Assembly: GCF_028714215.1 (NCBI RefSeq)
Contig: NZ_JAQTMS010000003.1
Coordinates: 1-64,000 of the forward strand
Direction: 5' to 3'
Source of the DNA: Rhodoferax sp.
Lineage (GTDB): Bacteria; Pseudomonadota; Gammaproteobacteria; Burkholderiales; Burkholderiaceae_C
Length of the DNA: 64,000 bases
Positions 41,606-50,890 of the stretch are shown here, piece by piece. Both the position numbers and the translations under genes were made by a program. The notes below the pieces were generated by a model. It saw only the letters and a list, made by a program, of their open reading frames with translations. It had not been told where the DNA came from and ran no database searches. Position 1 is the first letter of the stretch; every line of letters starts with the position of its first letter.

Positions 41606-43378
41606 ATGTCTGACACCGCACCGAAAACACCGCCCCAACTGGCCAGGCGACTGGCCCGTCTGTGGCCTTATTTCGGTAAACCTTTCGCTGCCTGGATCAT
41701 GGTATTTGGCGCCACCGTGGTGCTGTCCCTGACCGAGCCGCTGATTCCAGCCCTGCTGAAACCGTTGCTGGACAAAGGTTTTCAGCAGGGTACGCTGGCC
41801 ATTTGGGTGATCCCGGTGGCCTTGATCCTGCTGTTCGGGATACGCGGACTGGCCGGTTTTTTAGCCCAGCTGGCCCTGGCCAAGGTGACCAACCACGGCC
41901 TGCTGATTCTGCGCAAGGCGATGTTCGACAAATTGCTCGATGCCAGACTATCCCTGTTCAGCCAGCAGTCCTCCAGCACCCTGGCCAACACGCTGGTCTA
42001 TGAGGTTCAAACCGGCTCCGTTCTGCTGGTCAATGCCGTGACCACCCTGACGCGCGACAGTCTGACCCTGCTGGCGCTGGTGGGCTATCTGCTGTACCTG
42101 AACTGGAAGCTGACGCTGATCGTGACGGGCCTGTTCCCGGCGGTCGCCTTCGTCATGCGCACCCTCTCCAAGCGTTTATACCGGTTGACCAAGGACAGCC
42201 AGGATGCCACCGACGCCCTCGCTTATGTGGTCGAGGAAAACGTGCTGGCGCACCGCGATGTGCGCCTGCAGGCGGCGCAAAAATCGCAGGCTGAGCGCTT
42301 CGACCAACTGGGTCAATCGCTGCGCCGCCTGTCCATGAAATCGACGGCAGCATCGGCCGCCATGACACCGCTGACGCAAATCCTGGCGGCTTTTGCCCTG
42401 TCTGCCGTGATTTCGGTGGCCTTGGCGCAAAGTGCCGGACAAGCCACTTCGGTTGGCAGTTTTGCCGCCTTTGTGACGGCCATGCTGATGCTGGTGGCCC
42501 CGATCAAGCATTTGTCCGAACTGGCCAACCCCATTACGCGCGGACTGGCGGCGATGGAAAGAGGCCTGGACCTGATCGCCCTGACGGCCAGCGAATCCGG
42601 CGGCACCTTTTCCAAACCCAGAGCGCAGGGCCGCCTGCGCTTCCGGCAAGCCAGCGTCAGCTACCCTGACAGCACAACACCGGCCCTGCACCAGTTCAGC
42701 CTGGAGGTGCAGCCGGGCGAGACGATCGCCCTGGTCGGCGCCTCGGGCTCCGGCAAGACCACCCTGGTCAATCTGCTGCCGCGCTTTATCGAACTCAGCA
42801 GCGGCAGCATTGAACTCGACGACCATGCCCTGGAGCAATGGGATCTGCAAGCGCTGCGCTCGCAGTTTGCCCTGGTCAGCCAGCACGTGCTGATGCTCAA
42901 CGACAGCATCGCGGCCAATGTCTCCCTGGGGCAGGCGCTGGACCGGCAACGTGTCGCGCAGTGCCTGCAGGCGGCCAGTCTGGCCACGCTGCTGACCGAC
43001 TTGCCGCAGGGCATGGACACCCTGGTCGGCCACAATGCGATGCAGCTCTCGGGCGGACAACGCCAGCGCTTGGCGATCGCCCGGGCGCTCTACAAGAATG
43101 CCCCGGTCCTGATTCTGGACGAGGCCACGTCGGCACTCGACTCGGAGTCCGAGCGCGCCGTCCAGCTGGCGCTGGAACATCTGATGCAAAACCGAACCAC
43201 CCTGGTGATCGCCCACCGACTGTCAACGGTGCAGCATGCCAACCGGATCGTGGTGCTGGAGGCCGGTCAAATCGTTGAAACAGGAAGTCACGGCGAATTG
43301 ATGCAACGCGACGGCCATTACGCACGGCTCTACCGCCTCGGTCTGCACGACAGCCCCGACGCGACCGAAACGCTCTAA
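41606..43378 (+). CDS. msbA: Lipid A export ABC transporter MsbA
   Basis: 590 residues, a half-transporter with six membrane helices (residues about 20-320) and an ATPase domain with Walker A GASGSGKTTLVNLL near residue 376, Q-loop FALVSQHV, signature LSGGQRQRLAIARAL, Walker B VLILDEATSALD and the switch His in VIAHRLST. It flips lipid A core across the inner membrane. AAGGA lies 8 bp before the ATG. With the ligase gene it makes a rightward LPS pair, converging on the GT4/deacetylase operon. Confidence 0.93.
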   Translation: MSDTAPKTPPQLARRLARLWPYFGKPFAAWIMVFGATVVLSLTEPLIPALLKPLLDKGFQQGTLAIWVIPVALILLFGIRGLAGFLAQLALAKVTNHGLLILRKAMFDKLLDARLSLFSQQSSSTLANTLVYEVQTGSVLLVNAVTTLTRDSLTLLALVGYLLYLNWKLTLIVTGLFPAVAFVMRTLSKRLYRLTKDSQDATDALAYVVEENVLAHRDVRLQAAQKSQAERFDQLGQSLRRLSMKSTAASAAMTPLTQILAAFALSAVISVALAQSAGQATSVGSFAAFVTAMLMLVAPIKHLSELANPITRGLAAMERGLDLIALTASESGGTFSKPRAQGRLRFRQASVSYPDSTTPALHQFSLEVQPGETIALVGASGSGKTTLVNLLPRFIELSSGSIELDDHALEQWDLQALRSQFALVSQHVLMLNDSIAANVSLGQALDRQRVAQCLQAASLATLLTDLPQGMDTLVGHNAMQLSGGQRQRLAIARALYKNAPVLILDEATSALDSESERAVQLALEHLMQNRTTLVIAHRLSTVQHANRIVVLEAGQIVETGSHGELMQRDGHYARLYRLGLHDSPDATETL

Positions 43379-43392
43379 GAACTTGTCCGTCG

Positions 43393-43408
43393 CCGAAAAT
43401 ACTTTCGG
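43393..43408. terminator. Small hairpin between convergent msbA and GT4 genes
   Basis: CCGAAA (43393-43398), loop ATAC, TTTCGG (43403-43408), in a 34-bp gap between two gene ends. It is short and lacks a long T-run, so it may act as a weak bidirectional terminator. The bases before it, 43378-43390, equal the outer 13 bases of the inverted-repeat element at 9770. Confidence 0.4.
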
Positions 43409-43412
43409 GCTG

Positions 43413-44576
43413 TCATGCCTGCCGCGCCAGAACCGAAAAGTAAATCGCCTCCTGCTGCCGGGCGATGATGGACCATTGGTACTGACTGGCAAAGGTCAGC
43501 GCTGCCGCGGTCAGCGCGTGGCGCAACAAGGGCTCTTCCAGCACCCGGCGCAAGGCACTCGCCAGCGCCTTTGCATCAAGCGGATCGGCCAGCATGAGGG
43601 CATTGCTTTCATTTGTGAGCAGCAACGAAATCCCGCAATGGCGCGGACCGCTGACCAGCACCGGCAAGCCGTGCGCCATGGCTTCCAGCACTACCATGGC
43701 AAAAGTGTCTTCCAGGGTCGGATGGGCCAGGCAATCGGCTGCCGCATAGGCGTCACCAACGTCGCGCAGCGGACCCAGAAAAAAGACCCGCTGGGCAACA
43801 CCCGCCGCCTTCGTCTGAAGCGCGAATTCGGCGATCTGCGATCCGTTTCCCACCACGGCCAGCCAGGCGTTGTCAGGCGATTGCGCAAGCGCCTTGATCA
43901 GGGTCTGCAAGCCTTTCTTGCGGTAATCATTGCCGACCAACAGAATGCCCCAACCGCCTTCCGGCAAGCCCAGGCGGCGGCGCGCCGCGAGTTGCAGAGC
44001 CGGTGTTGCCGGACCGCCCACCAGCGTGACACCGGGAGTCACCACCTGGAGCGCAGCTGCGGTGGCGGGATAGGCTATTGTCATTGGTTCCCGCAAACTG
44101 CCGGAAGCGATGACGATGCAGCGACCGTCGCGGACTCTAAAACGAAGCTGCTCCAGCCAAAGATAGGCCAGCAGACGCGGACTGGTCAGCACCTTCAAGC
44201 CGCGCAGCAGTCGCCGCCAGCCAGTCCGGCCGTGAAAGAGTTTGGCTTTCACCGGCAGCACGTGGACCGTCTGCACCTGTCCATGCCAAACGTTTTCGTG
44301 CGAGTGCACCACATCGAATCCGCGACGCGTGGCCCACCAGGTGGCGCCGGCGTACCACAGTTGATTGAGCCAGCGCGATCGGGCCAGCGGCGCCGACACG
44401 GTGTGGTAAGTGACACCTGGCCAGCGATGGTCGATCTGCTGCGCAAAGACATGGATTTCATGGCGCTGCGCCAATTGCTCCACCAGGGCCATCGAGTAAC
44501 ACTCGGCGCCGCCGCCGACGCTGGCAAAAACCCGGTTCAGCACGGCAATGCGCAAACGTTTTCCGCTGCCGCTCAT
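43413..44576 (-). CDS. Family 4 glycosyltransferase
   Basis: 387 residues, GT-B fold. N-terminal acceptor domain begins RIAVLNRVFASVGGGAECYSMALVEQL; the C-terminal donor domain has LLVGNDYRKKGLQTLIKAL, FFLGPLRDVGDAYAAADCLAHPTLEDTFAMVVLEAMAHGLPV with the EX7E motif. It resembles UDP-glucose/heptose LPS transferases of the WaaG type. ATG (44574-44576) overlaps the stop of the deacetylase gene by 4 bp. A longer frame upstream to 44693 lies inside the deacetylase gene and is rejected. Acceptor and donor sugars are unknown, but the MsbA and ligase neighbours point to surface polysaccharide. Confidence 0.88.
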   Translation of the reverse strand: MSGSGKRLRIAVLNRVFASVGGGAECYSMALVEQLAQRHEIHVFAQQIDHRWPGVTYHTVSAPLARSRWLNQLWYAGATWWATRRGFDVVHSHENVWHGQVQTVHVLPVKAKLFHGRTGWRRLLRGLKVLTSPRLLAYLWLEQLRFRVRDGRCIVIASGSLREPMTIAYPATAAALQVVTPGVTLVGGPATPALQLAARRRLGLPEGGWGILLVGNDYRKKGLQTLIKALAQSPDNAWLAVVGNGSQIAEFALQTKAAGVAQRVFFLGPLRDVGDAYAAADCLAHPTLEDTFAMVVLEAMAHGLPVLVSGPRHCGISLLLTNESNALMLADPLDAKALASALRRVLEEPLLRHALTAAALTFASQYQWSIIARQQEAIYFSVLARQA

Positions 44577-45325
44577 GACCCGCGCCGCCGATCCTCGTAG
44601 CCGGTGGCCAGCTTGAGCCAGAACTGCGCCAGCAGGGTAGCGCGCAGCACCGGCACGCGCGGCAATTGCATCCAGTCCTCGCCCGGCTGGCAACGGCCGC
44701 GCTGGGTCGTGGTGGCCGAGTCAAACCCGGCCGCCCGCACCATCGCCGCATGCTCAGCCGTGGCTGCGCCGTACGGGTAGCAAAAATGACGAACCGGGAA
44801 GCCGGTCAAATCTTCCAACTCGGTCTTGCCGCGGGCGATCTCATCCCTGCAAGCCGCTGCGCTGGCCTGCGTCAGGCGCACGTGGTGACGGGTGTGTGCC
44901 CCGACCTCCTGGCCACCCGCCAGCCACTGCCGCAGCTGTGCCGCAGTCATGAGCGGTGTTTGCGCCACGCCCAGCGCAAGGTCCCACGCATTGGTCTGGC
45001 CCAATTGCTGGCTGACGGCATAACAGGTCGATGAAAAACCGTGGCGCAGCAATACCGGCAAGGCGTTGTGCAAATTGTTCAGATAGCCGTCGTCAAAACT
45101 GATGCCGACAACCTTGCCGGTGCGCTCGCCGCTCAAATAAGGCATCAGCGCCGACAGCGACAGCCCGCGATAGCCCAGCTGGCTCAAGAGAGCCATCTGC
45201 CGGGCAAAGGCACCGGGCGAAACATACAGGCTGCGAAAGCGGGCGCCCTTGGCTGGGCTGGTCTCTATCTGGTGGTAGGTCAGAATCGGGATCGGCGACA
45301 AATTGGCGGTGCGAAGACTTGGCAT
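44573..45325 (-). CDS. Polysaccharide deacetylase (NodB domain)
   Basis: 250 residues. NodB-type barrel: ILTYHQIE at the N-terminus, the metal/catalytic SFDDGYLNNLHNALPVL near residue 76, the H-box HTRHHVRLTQ near 143 and the RHFCYPYG strand near 174. It removes N-acetyl groups from a polysaccharide or sugar-lipid intermediate. No signal peptide is evident, so it may act on a cytoplasmic or membrane-facing intermediate. It is coupled to the GT4 gene (4-bp overlap) and lies 21 bp after rng, at the distal end of the long leftward operon. Confidence 0.88.
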   Translation of the reverse strand: MPSLRTANLSPIPILTYHQIETSPAKGARFRSLYVSPGAFARQMALLSQLGYRGLSLSALMPYLSGERTGKVVGISFDDGYLNNLHNALPVLLRHGFSSTCYAVSQQLGQTNAWDLALGVAQTPLMTAAQLRQWLAGGQEVGAHTRHHVRLTQASAAACRDEIARGKTELEDLTGFPVRHFCYPYGAATAEHAAMVRAAGFDSATTTQRGRCQPGEDWMQLPRVPVLRATLLAQFWLKLATGYEDRRRGS

Positions 45326-45346
45326 AGAACAACAAGACCGAGGAAT

Positions 45347-46822
45347 CTACAGCAGGACGATGTCGTATTGTTCCTGCCCCATGCTGCTCTCGCTCTGCAA
45401 GGAGACCGGCTTGCCAATGAACTCGCTCAAGCCCGCCAGGTGCTGGCTCTCTTCGTCCAGGAACAGCTCTATCACCTTGGGCGAGGCCACCACCCGAAAT
45501 TCCCGCGGGTTGAATTGCCGGGCCTCGCGCAGGATCTCGCGAAAGATGTCGTAGGTGACACTGCGCGCGGTCTTGACGATGCCTTTGCCGGCGCAGGTCG
45601 GGCACGGCTCGCACAGCATCTGCGCCAGCGACTCGCGCGTGCGTTTGCGCGTCATCTCGACCAGACCCAACTGCGAGAATCCGCCGGCCATGGTCTTGAC
45701 GCGGTCGCGCATCAACTGCTTGCGGAATTCCGCCAAAACCGACTCGCGATGATCGTCCCGCACCATGTCGATGAAATCCACGATGATGATGCCGCCCAGG
45801 TTGCGCAGCCGCAATTGGCGCGCGATCGCCTGCGCGGCCTCCAGGTTGGTCCGGAAAATGGTGTCGTCAAAATTGCGGGCACCGACAAAGCCGCCGGTAT
45901 TCACATCGACCGTGGTCAAGGCCTCGGTCTGGTCGACGATCAGGTAGCCGCCCGATTTCAGGTCAACCCGGCGTCCCAACGCCTTGGCAATTTCCTCGTC
46001 GATGGCGTACAGGTCAAAAATCGGGCGCTCGCCCTTGTAATGCTGCAATTTCTCCGCCGCCACCGGCATGAATTCGAGACCGAAGGCCTGCAGCGCTTCA
46101 AACTGTTCGCGCGAATCAACCTTGATGCTCTGCGTGTTCTCCGCCACCAGATCACGCAGCACGCGCTGCAACAGGTTCAGATCCTGGTGCAGGATAGCCA
46201 TCGGCGGCAAGCGCATGGAGGCTTCCTTGATGCGCGCCCAGGCCTTGCGCAGATAGCTGATGTCTTCCGACAACTCCGCATCCGAAGCGTCCTCGCCATT
46301 GGTCCTCAGGATGAATCCGCCGCCCTGCGTGCCGGCCAGCTGCTGCAGGCGCGAGCGCAGTTCGTCGCGTTGCTGTGGCGGAATTTTTTGCGACACGCCG
46401 ACGTGGTCGTCCTGCGGCAAAAACACCAGCATGCGCCCGGCAATGCTGATCTGCGTCGACAGGCGGGCGCCCTTGCTGCCGATCGGGTCCTTGATGACCT
46501 GGACCATCAGCGCCTGGCCTTCGAACACCTGCTTCTCGATCGGAACCAGCGGCAAGGTGTTGCGCACCATGCTGGGCGGCTCGCCGTCGGGCTGGCGGTG
46601 CCAGACATCGGCCACGTGCAGGAACGCGGCACGCTCCAGCCCAATGTCAATGAAGGCCGACTGCATGCCCGGCAGCACCCTGGCAACCTTGCCCAAATAG
46701 ACGTTGCCAACCAGCCCGCGCTCCAGTGCGCGTTCGACATGCAATTCCTGCAACACGCCGCTTTCAACGATGGCGACACGTGTCTCCTGCGGGGACCAGT
46801 TGATCAGTATGTCTTCTTGCAT
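45347..46822 (-). CDS. rng: Ribonuclease G
   Basis: 491 residues, E. coli RNase G length (489), so it lacks the RNase E scaffold tail. Start INWSPQETRVAIVESGVLQELHVERA, S1 domain (about 38-125, GNVYLGKVARVLPGMQSAFIDIG), the DNase I-like catalytic core with TVDVNTGGFVGARNFDDTIFRTN (catalytic aspartate) and IIIVDFIDM (second aspartate), and the zinc link CEPCPTCAGKG. It processes 16S rRNA 5' ends and decays mRNA. It lies 20 bp downstream of maf. Confidence 0.95.
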   Translation of the reverse strand: MQEDILINWSPQETRVAIVESGVLQELHVERALERGLVGNVYLGKVARVLPGMQSAFIDIGLERAAFLHVADVWHRQPDGEPPSMVRNTLPLVPIEKQVFEGQALMVQVIKDPIGSKGARLSTQISIAGRMLVFLPQDDHVGVSQKIPPQQRDELRSRLQQLAGTQGGGFILRTNGEDASDAELSEDISYLRKAWARIKEASMRLPPMAILHQDLNLLQRVLRDLVAENTQSIKVDSREQFEALQAFGLEFMPVAAEKLQHYKGERPIFDLYAIDEEIAKALGRRVDLKSGGYLIVDQTEALTTVDVNTGGFVGARNFDDTIFRTNLEAAQAIARQLRLRNLGGIIIVDFIDMVRDDHRESVLAEFRKQLMRDRVKTMAGGFSQLGLVEMTRKRTRESLAQMLCEPCPTCAGKGIVKTARSVTYDIFREILREARQFNPREFRVVASPKVIELFLDEESQHLAGLSEFIGKPVSLQSESSMGQEQYDIVLL

Positions 46823-46842
46823 AAGGTCCTAACCAGTTGTCG

Positions 46843-47565
46843 CTACGGGCTGTCCCGCAAGGCTAGCTCGGTTGGGGACAGAACTCCGCTGCGCTCCGGG
46901 CTGTCCCGCAAGGCTAGATCGGTTGGGGACAGAGCTCCGCTGCGCTTCGGACTGTCCCGCAAGGTATCACATATTCCAAAAGTACGGAGCAGGTGCGCGG
47001 TCTCGAACATGGGCAGCCCCATGATGCCGGAGTAGCTGCCGCTGATGTGCGAAATGAAGGCCGCCGCTCGGCCCTGTACGGCGTAGGCGCCGGCCTTGCC
47101 GATCGGCTCGCCGGAGGCGACGTAGCGGCGAATTTGCTGTGCACTCAGGGCTTCAAACGTAACGCGCGATTCGGACAACGCCTGTTCGCGCCGGCGCCGC
47201 GTGCCCAGCGCCAGTGCCGTCATCACACGGTGGGTCTTGCCGGAAAGCTCGGTCAGCATGCGCCTGGCATCGGCAGCATGTTCCGGCTTGCCGAAAATCG
47301 TACGCCCCAGAGCCACCGTGGTGTCGGAGCAAAGAATCGGCGCCATCGGCAAACCCCGGCGTTGCAACCGCGCCAGGGCCGCCTCCAGCTTGAGTTGCGT
47401 AACCCGCTTGACGTAGGCGAGCGGCACTTCGTTGGGCAGCACCAGTTCCAGCGCCTCGCTGTCTTCCTCGGGATCGGGCAACAGCAGCTCATGGCGCACA
47501 CCAAGCTGCTCTAGCAACTGGCGCCGGCGCGGACTTTGCGAGGCCAGGTAGATAAACTTATTCAC
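46843..47565 (-). CDS. maf: Maf-family nucleotide pyrophosphatase with repeat-derived C-terminal tail
   Basis: 240 residues; normal Maf proteins end near 195-200. The core has [26 protein letters not shown] with the catalytic Asp, and the [33 protein letters not shown] block, the full set for hydrolysis of modified or canonical NTPs. After LLRTFGI the frame runs through two 51-bp tandem repeats, adding [17 protein letters not shown] and [17 protein letters not shown] plus LRDSP before the stop. The tail looks acquired by repeat insertion. The start is GTG (47563-47565), overlapping the rlmH stop by 8 bp (GTGAATAA). Confidence 0.9.
   Translation of the reverse strand: MNKFIYLASQSPRRRQLLEQLGVRHELLLPDPEEDSEALELVLPNEVPLAYVKRVTQLKLEAALARLQRRGLPMAPILCSDTTVALGRTIFGKPEHAADARRMLTELSGKTHRVMTALALGTRRRREQALSESRVTFEALSAQQIRRYVASGEPIGKAGAYAVQGRAAAFISHISGSYSGIMGLPMFETAHLLRTFGICDTLRDSPKRSGALSPTDLALRDSPERSGVLSPTELALRDSP
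46850..46964. repeat. 51-bp tandem REP-like repeats in the 3' end of maf
   Basis: CTGTCCCGCAAGG begins at 46850, 46901 and 46952, so the unit is 51 bp, present twice plus a partial third. Each unit also has TCGGTTGGGGACAGA and CTCCGCTGCGCT. GGGACAG and CTGTCCC can pair, giving a hairpin per unit. The unit is a multiple of three and stays in frame with maf. A related single copy is at 13802-13847. Confidence 0.75.
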
Positions 47566-48025
47566 GGTGATAAGGATGGTTGGCGTTGATCGACCAGGCA
47601 CGGTAAAGCTGTTCGATCAGCAACACCCTGACCAAGGCGTGCGGCAGCGTCAAATCCGACAGGCGAATGCGCTCGTGCGCGGCCTGCTTGAAAGCCGCGT
47701 CCAGTCCGTCCGGCCCACCGATGACCAGCGCCACGGCGTCGCTTTCCAATTGCCAGTGCTTGAGCTTGGCCGCCAGCGCCACCGTCGTCAGGGCGCTGCC
47801 GCGCTCATCCAGCGCCACGATACGACAGCCTTTGGGCAAAGCGGCTTCGATTCGCAAGCGCTCCGCCGCCTGCAGGGCGGAGACCGTCTTGGAAGCGCGC
47901 GGCTCGGTCTTGACGGCTTTCAGTTCTACCTTGAGATCGTAGGGAAAGCGCTTGGCGTAGTCGTCCCAGGCTGTTTGTGCCCAGTCAGGCACTCGCTGGC
48001 CCACCGCAACAATCACCAGCCTCAC
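47558..48025 (-). CDS. rlmH: 23S rRNA pseudouridine-1915 N3-methyltransferase RlmH
   Basis: 155 residues, the standard length. SPOUT methyltransferase; C-terminal knot motifs [46 protein letters not shown] are near-diagnostic. It modifies helix 69 of the ribosome. It starts at the ATG at 48025, 11 bp after rsfS, and its stop overlaps the GTG of maf. Gene order nadD-rsfS-rlmH is conserved in many bacteria. Confidence 0.96.
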   Translation of the reverse strand: MRLVIVAVGQRVPDWAQTAWDDYAKRFPYDLKVELKAVKTEPRASKTVSALQAAERLRIEAALPKGCRIVALDERGSALTTVALAAKLKHWQLESDAVALVIGGPDGLDAAFKQAAHERIRLSDLTLPHALVRVLLIEQLYRAWSINANHPYHRE

Positions 48026-48036
48026 AAAAGTCCTGG

Positions 48037-48681
48037 TCAGACTTTGCGCGTTGCCGTCTTCTTGGCCGCCACTTTTTTGGCCGCAACCTTGACCACTACT
48101 TTAATCGGCGCTTTCTTGGCAACCGCCTTTTTTGCCGGGGTTTTCGCCGGCGCCGACTTGGCGGCCAGCGTCTTCTTCACCTGTGCCTTGGAGGGGAAAG
48201 CTTCCTGCACCCCTTTCTTGGCGGCGTTGGAACGCTTCAGACTGGCTTGCGGCTTGGCCGGCGCTGGCTGCTCCTTGAGAGACTTGGCGACCTCTTTCAC
48301 GACCGGCTTGCTGGCGCCGAATTTGAGGCGCACGGGCTTCTCGCCCCACAGTTCCTCCAGCTTGTAGTACTGGCGGAAATTCGGTTGCATGATGTGCACA
48401 ACGGCGGGTCCGCAATCGACAATGATCCATTCGCCATTGGTCTCGCCCTCGACACGGGGTTTGGCAAAACCAGCTTCGCGAACCGCATCCCGCACGCTGC
48501 CGGCCAAGGCCTTGGTCTGCCGGTTGGACGCGCCCGAGGCAATGATCACCCGCTCAAACAAGCTTGACAGATGCTCGGTGTCGAACACCACAATGTCCTG
48601 TGCTTTTACCTCTTCCAAACCATCGACGATGGCGCGCTGGAGTTTTTGAATGTCTTTTTTTGCAAGGGTTGTGGTAGTCAT
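48037..48681 (-). CDS. rsfS: Ribosome silencing factor RsfS with lysine-rich tail
   Basis: 214 residues. The first about 115 residues are a complete RsfS/Iojap domain ([81 protein letters not shown]), which binds L14 and blocks subunit joining in starvation. The remaining about 95 residues are an extra tail of Lys/Ala/Pro repeats ([26 protein letters not shown]) like eukaryotic H1 or bacterial histone-like tails, not present in E. coli RsfS (105 residues). The ATG at 48681 overlaps the nadD stop by one base (TGATG, leftward). Confidence 0.93.
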   Translation of the reverse strand: MTTTTLAKKDIQKLQRAIVDGLEEVKAQDIVVFDTEHLSSLFERVIIASGASNRQTKALAGSVRDAVREAGFAKPRVEGETNGEWIIVDCGPAVVHIMQPNFRQYYKLEELWGEKPVRLKFGASKPVVKEVAKSLKEQPAPAKPQASLKRSNAAKKGVQEAFPSKAQVKKTLAAKSAPAKTPAKKAVAKKAPIKVVVKVAAKKVAAKKTATRKV

Positions 48682-49304
48682 CAAGCGGTCTGGTAAAGGT
48701 GATGGTGTTCAATATAACGCGCAACCGGTTCAAAAACCAGAGGGCCAAGGCTTTGATGCGCTGCAATTCGGGCCCGAATATCGGTCGCACTGACAGGCAT
48801 GGCTGGCATTTTCAGACGCCGGAAGCGCGATTCATACAACTTTGGCGCCACAAACGGTGGCTTCGTTCCGGTCCAATCGCCGCGCTCAGCTACGTAAATT
48901 ATAGCAAGCCGCAAGATTTCCTGCCAGGCGCGCCAGCTTGACAGCGCGCGGGCCTGGTCTTCCCCCAGCAACACGAACAACTCCGCCTCGGGCCATTGGG
49001 CATGCAACTCGCGCAGGGTATCTACCGTGTAGCTGGGGCCGGCGCGCCGGGTCTCGCGGTCGTCAACCACCACCCTGGGCAGCTCGCCAAAGGCCAGTTG
49101 TGCCATCGCCAGGCGATGATGGGCCGGACTCAGTGGCCGGGCCTTGTGCCAGGCGTGTCCGGTCGGAATAACGTGAAGCTCGTCGAGTTGTAAATCAGCC
49201 ACGGCGGCGCGTACCAGCGCCAGATGCGCCGCGTGCGGCGGGTCAAAAGCACCGCCAAAGATGCCGATGCGCCGCTTTCCGCCCTGTGCCGGCGTCAGCG
49301 ACAT
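48681..49304 (-). CDS. nadD: Nicotinate-nucleotide adenylyltransferase NadD
   Basis: 207 residues. IGIFGGAFDPPHAAHLALV is the nucleotidyltransferase HxGH-type start, and VSATDIRARIA is the C-terminal ISxTxxR motif; FVLLGEDQARALSSWRAWQEIL matches the family middle. It makes deamido-NAD from nicotinate mononucleotide and ATP. It lies 1 bp after hemF and is coupled to rsfS, the widely conserved order. Confidence 0.95.
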   Translation of the reverse strand: MSLTPAQGGKRRIGIFGGAFDPPHAAHLALVRAAVADLQLDELHVIPTGHAWHKARPLSPAHHRLAMAQLAFGELPRVVVDDRETRRAGPSYTVDTLRELHAQWPEAELFVLLGEDQARALSSWRAWQEILRLAIIYVAERGDWTGTKPPFVAPKLYESRFRRLKMPAMPVSATDIRARIAAHQSLGPLVFEPVARYIEHHHLYQTA

Positions 49305-49305
49305 G

Positions 49306-50238
49306 TCAAATCCAGTCCTTGCGTTGCAGGAACTTGCTATACAGTTCGGCTTCCGGCGAGCCGACTTCGGTCACGTTCTGATACGACCAGCTCACCAGTG
49401 GCGGCATCGACAGCAAAATGGACTCGGTGCGTCCGCCGGACTGCAAGCCAAAATGGGTGCCGCGATCCCACACCAGGTTGAATTCGACATAACGGCCGCG
49501 CCGGTAGAGCTGAAATGCCCGTTCACGTTCGCCGTAGATCAGGTTCCTGCGGCGTTCCACAATCGGCAGGTAAGCCGGTAAAAAAGCATCGCCAACGGCC
49601 TGCATCATGGCCAGGCTGCGATCGAAACCCAACTCCGAGAAGTCGTCGAAGAAAACACCTCCGATGCCGCGCTGTTCGGAGCGGTGCTTCAGATAGAAGT
49701 ACTCGTCACACCAGGTTTTGAAGCGCGGATACTTGTCCTCGCCAAACGGTTCCAGTGCGGCCTTGCAACAACGGTGAAAATGCACCGCGTCTTCTTCAAA
49801 ACCGTAGTAAGGCGTCAAATCCATGCCGCCGCCAAACCAGCAAACCTGCTGGCCGTCGGCCCCCCATGCGGCCAGCATGCGCACGTTCATGTGTACCGTG
49901 GGCACATACGGGTTGCGTGGATGAAAAACCAGCGATACACCCATCGCCTCAAAGGGCGCACCCGCCAGTTCCGGACGGTGTTGCGTGGCCGAAGGCGGCA
50001 GCCTAGGCCCGCGCACATGCGAAAAACCGCAACCGGCCCGTTCGAAAACCGCACCACCTTCCAGGATCTGGGTGATGCCATTGCCTTGCAACGGCTCGCC
50101 AGCCGGCTTCTCCCAGGCGTCCACCAGGAATACGCCGCCATCGAGTTCGGCAACCGCCCTGGTAATGCGAGCCTGCAGTGCCAGCAGATACTGGCGCACC
50201 CCACTCACACTGGGCATTTCAAGATTTGAAAGATTCAT
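49306..50238 (-). CDS. hemF: Oxygen-dependent coproporphyrinogen III oxidase HemF
   Basis: 310 residues, the standard length. Diagnostic segments: [63 protein letters not shown], and [29 protein letters not shown]. It decarboxylates coproporphyrinogen III using O2, so this organism can make heme aerobically. ATG overlaps the stop of the acyltransferase gene (4 bp). Confidence 0.97.
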   Translation of the reverse strand: MNLSNLEMPSVSGVRQYLLALQARITRAVAELDGGVFLVDAWEKPAGEPLQGNGITQILEGGAVFERAGCGFSHVRGPRLPPSATQHRPELAGAPFEAMGVSLVFHPRNPYVPTVHMNVRMLAAWGADGQQVCWFGGGMDLTPYYGFEEDAVHFHRCCKAALEPFGEDKYPRFKTWCDEYFYLKHRSEQRGIGGVFFDDFSELGFDRSLAMMQAVGDAFLPAYLPIVERRRNLIYGERERAFQLYRRGRYVEFNLVWDRGTHFGLQSGGRTESILLSMPPLVSWSYQNVTEVGSPEAELYSKFLQRKDWI

Positions 50239-50882
50239 TTGACGATGGTTTCGGAACGTGACACAGAAGGCTCCAGCAGTCGGATCGGCGCCGCATTTTC
50301 AGGAATATAGCCGGTGACGCCATCATAGGCACGGGCCATGCGTTTGAAATCTTCCACCACATCGCCGGTCAGGTAGATGAAGTCCCGCACCGCCACTTCG
50401 GAACGGCCGTAATCGAGTCGCACCAGACCCAGGGGCACCCTGGCCTTCAAGGCGGTCTGGTAAAAACCGCTGCGCCAGCCCGGCTTTTGTTTGCGGGTGC
50501 CCTCGGGCGATAAAGCCAACCAGAAATAGCGGCCCTGTGCCCTGGCCCGGACGAATTGGTCCACCGTCTGTTCGACCACCCCCTGCGACGCCGACCGGTT
50601 CACCGGCCCCCCCCCTAGCGAGCGCAGCCACGGTCCCAACAGAGGCACCCGAAAGAGCCTATCCTTGCCCCAAAAACATACGGGAATGCCGATCGCCCAC
50701 TTTGCCAGCACCAAAATCACAAAGTCCCAGTTGCTGGTATGCGGATAAACGACCAACACGCCCTGCTTGGCAGGCAACCCTTCAAAGTGCACGCGCCAGC
50801 CCAGCCGCTGCAACAGCCAACGGGCCGCTGGACTGCCGGAAAACCGGATCGGAAACGGTCTTGAGAACTCGATCGCCGACAT
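50235..50882 (-). CDS. Lysophospholipid acyltransferase family protein
   Basis: 215 residues. PlsC-like fold with acyltransferase motifs [14 protein letters not shown] (HX4D type: His-Thr-Ser-Asn-Trp-Asp) and SPEGTRKQ. The first motif is followed by a helix ([18 protein letters not shown]). Such proteins transfer acyl chains to lyso-phospholipids or related lipids at the inner membrane; this short NX4D/HX4D-variant subgroup is often just named acyltransferase. It lies 8 bp downstream of purD and is coupled to hemF. The substrate is not known. Confidence 0.85.
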   Translation of the reverse strand: MSAIEFSRPFPIRFSGSPAARWLLQRLGWRVHFEGLPAKQGVLVVYPHTSNWDFVILVLAKWAIGIPVCFWGKDRLFRVPLLGPWLRSLGGGPVNRSASQGVVEQTVDQFVRARAQGRYFWLALSPEGTRKQKPGWRSGFYQTALKARVPLGLVRLDYGRSEVAVRDFIYLTGDVVEDFKRMARAYDGVTGYIPENAAPIRLLEPSVSRSETIVK

Positions 50883-50890
50883 CGACTTCG

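Noticed and set aside
43378-43390. A second copy of the 272-bp inverted-repeat element after msbA
   Set aside because: Only the outer 13 bases match; no second terminus is visible in the 34-bp gap, so at most it is a remnant.
46850-46964. CRISPR-like short regular repeats
   Set aside because: The 51-bp units are contiguous without spacers, lie in the maf coding frame, and no cas gene is present.
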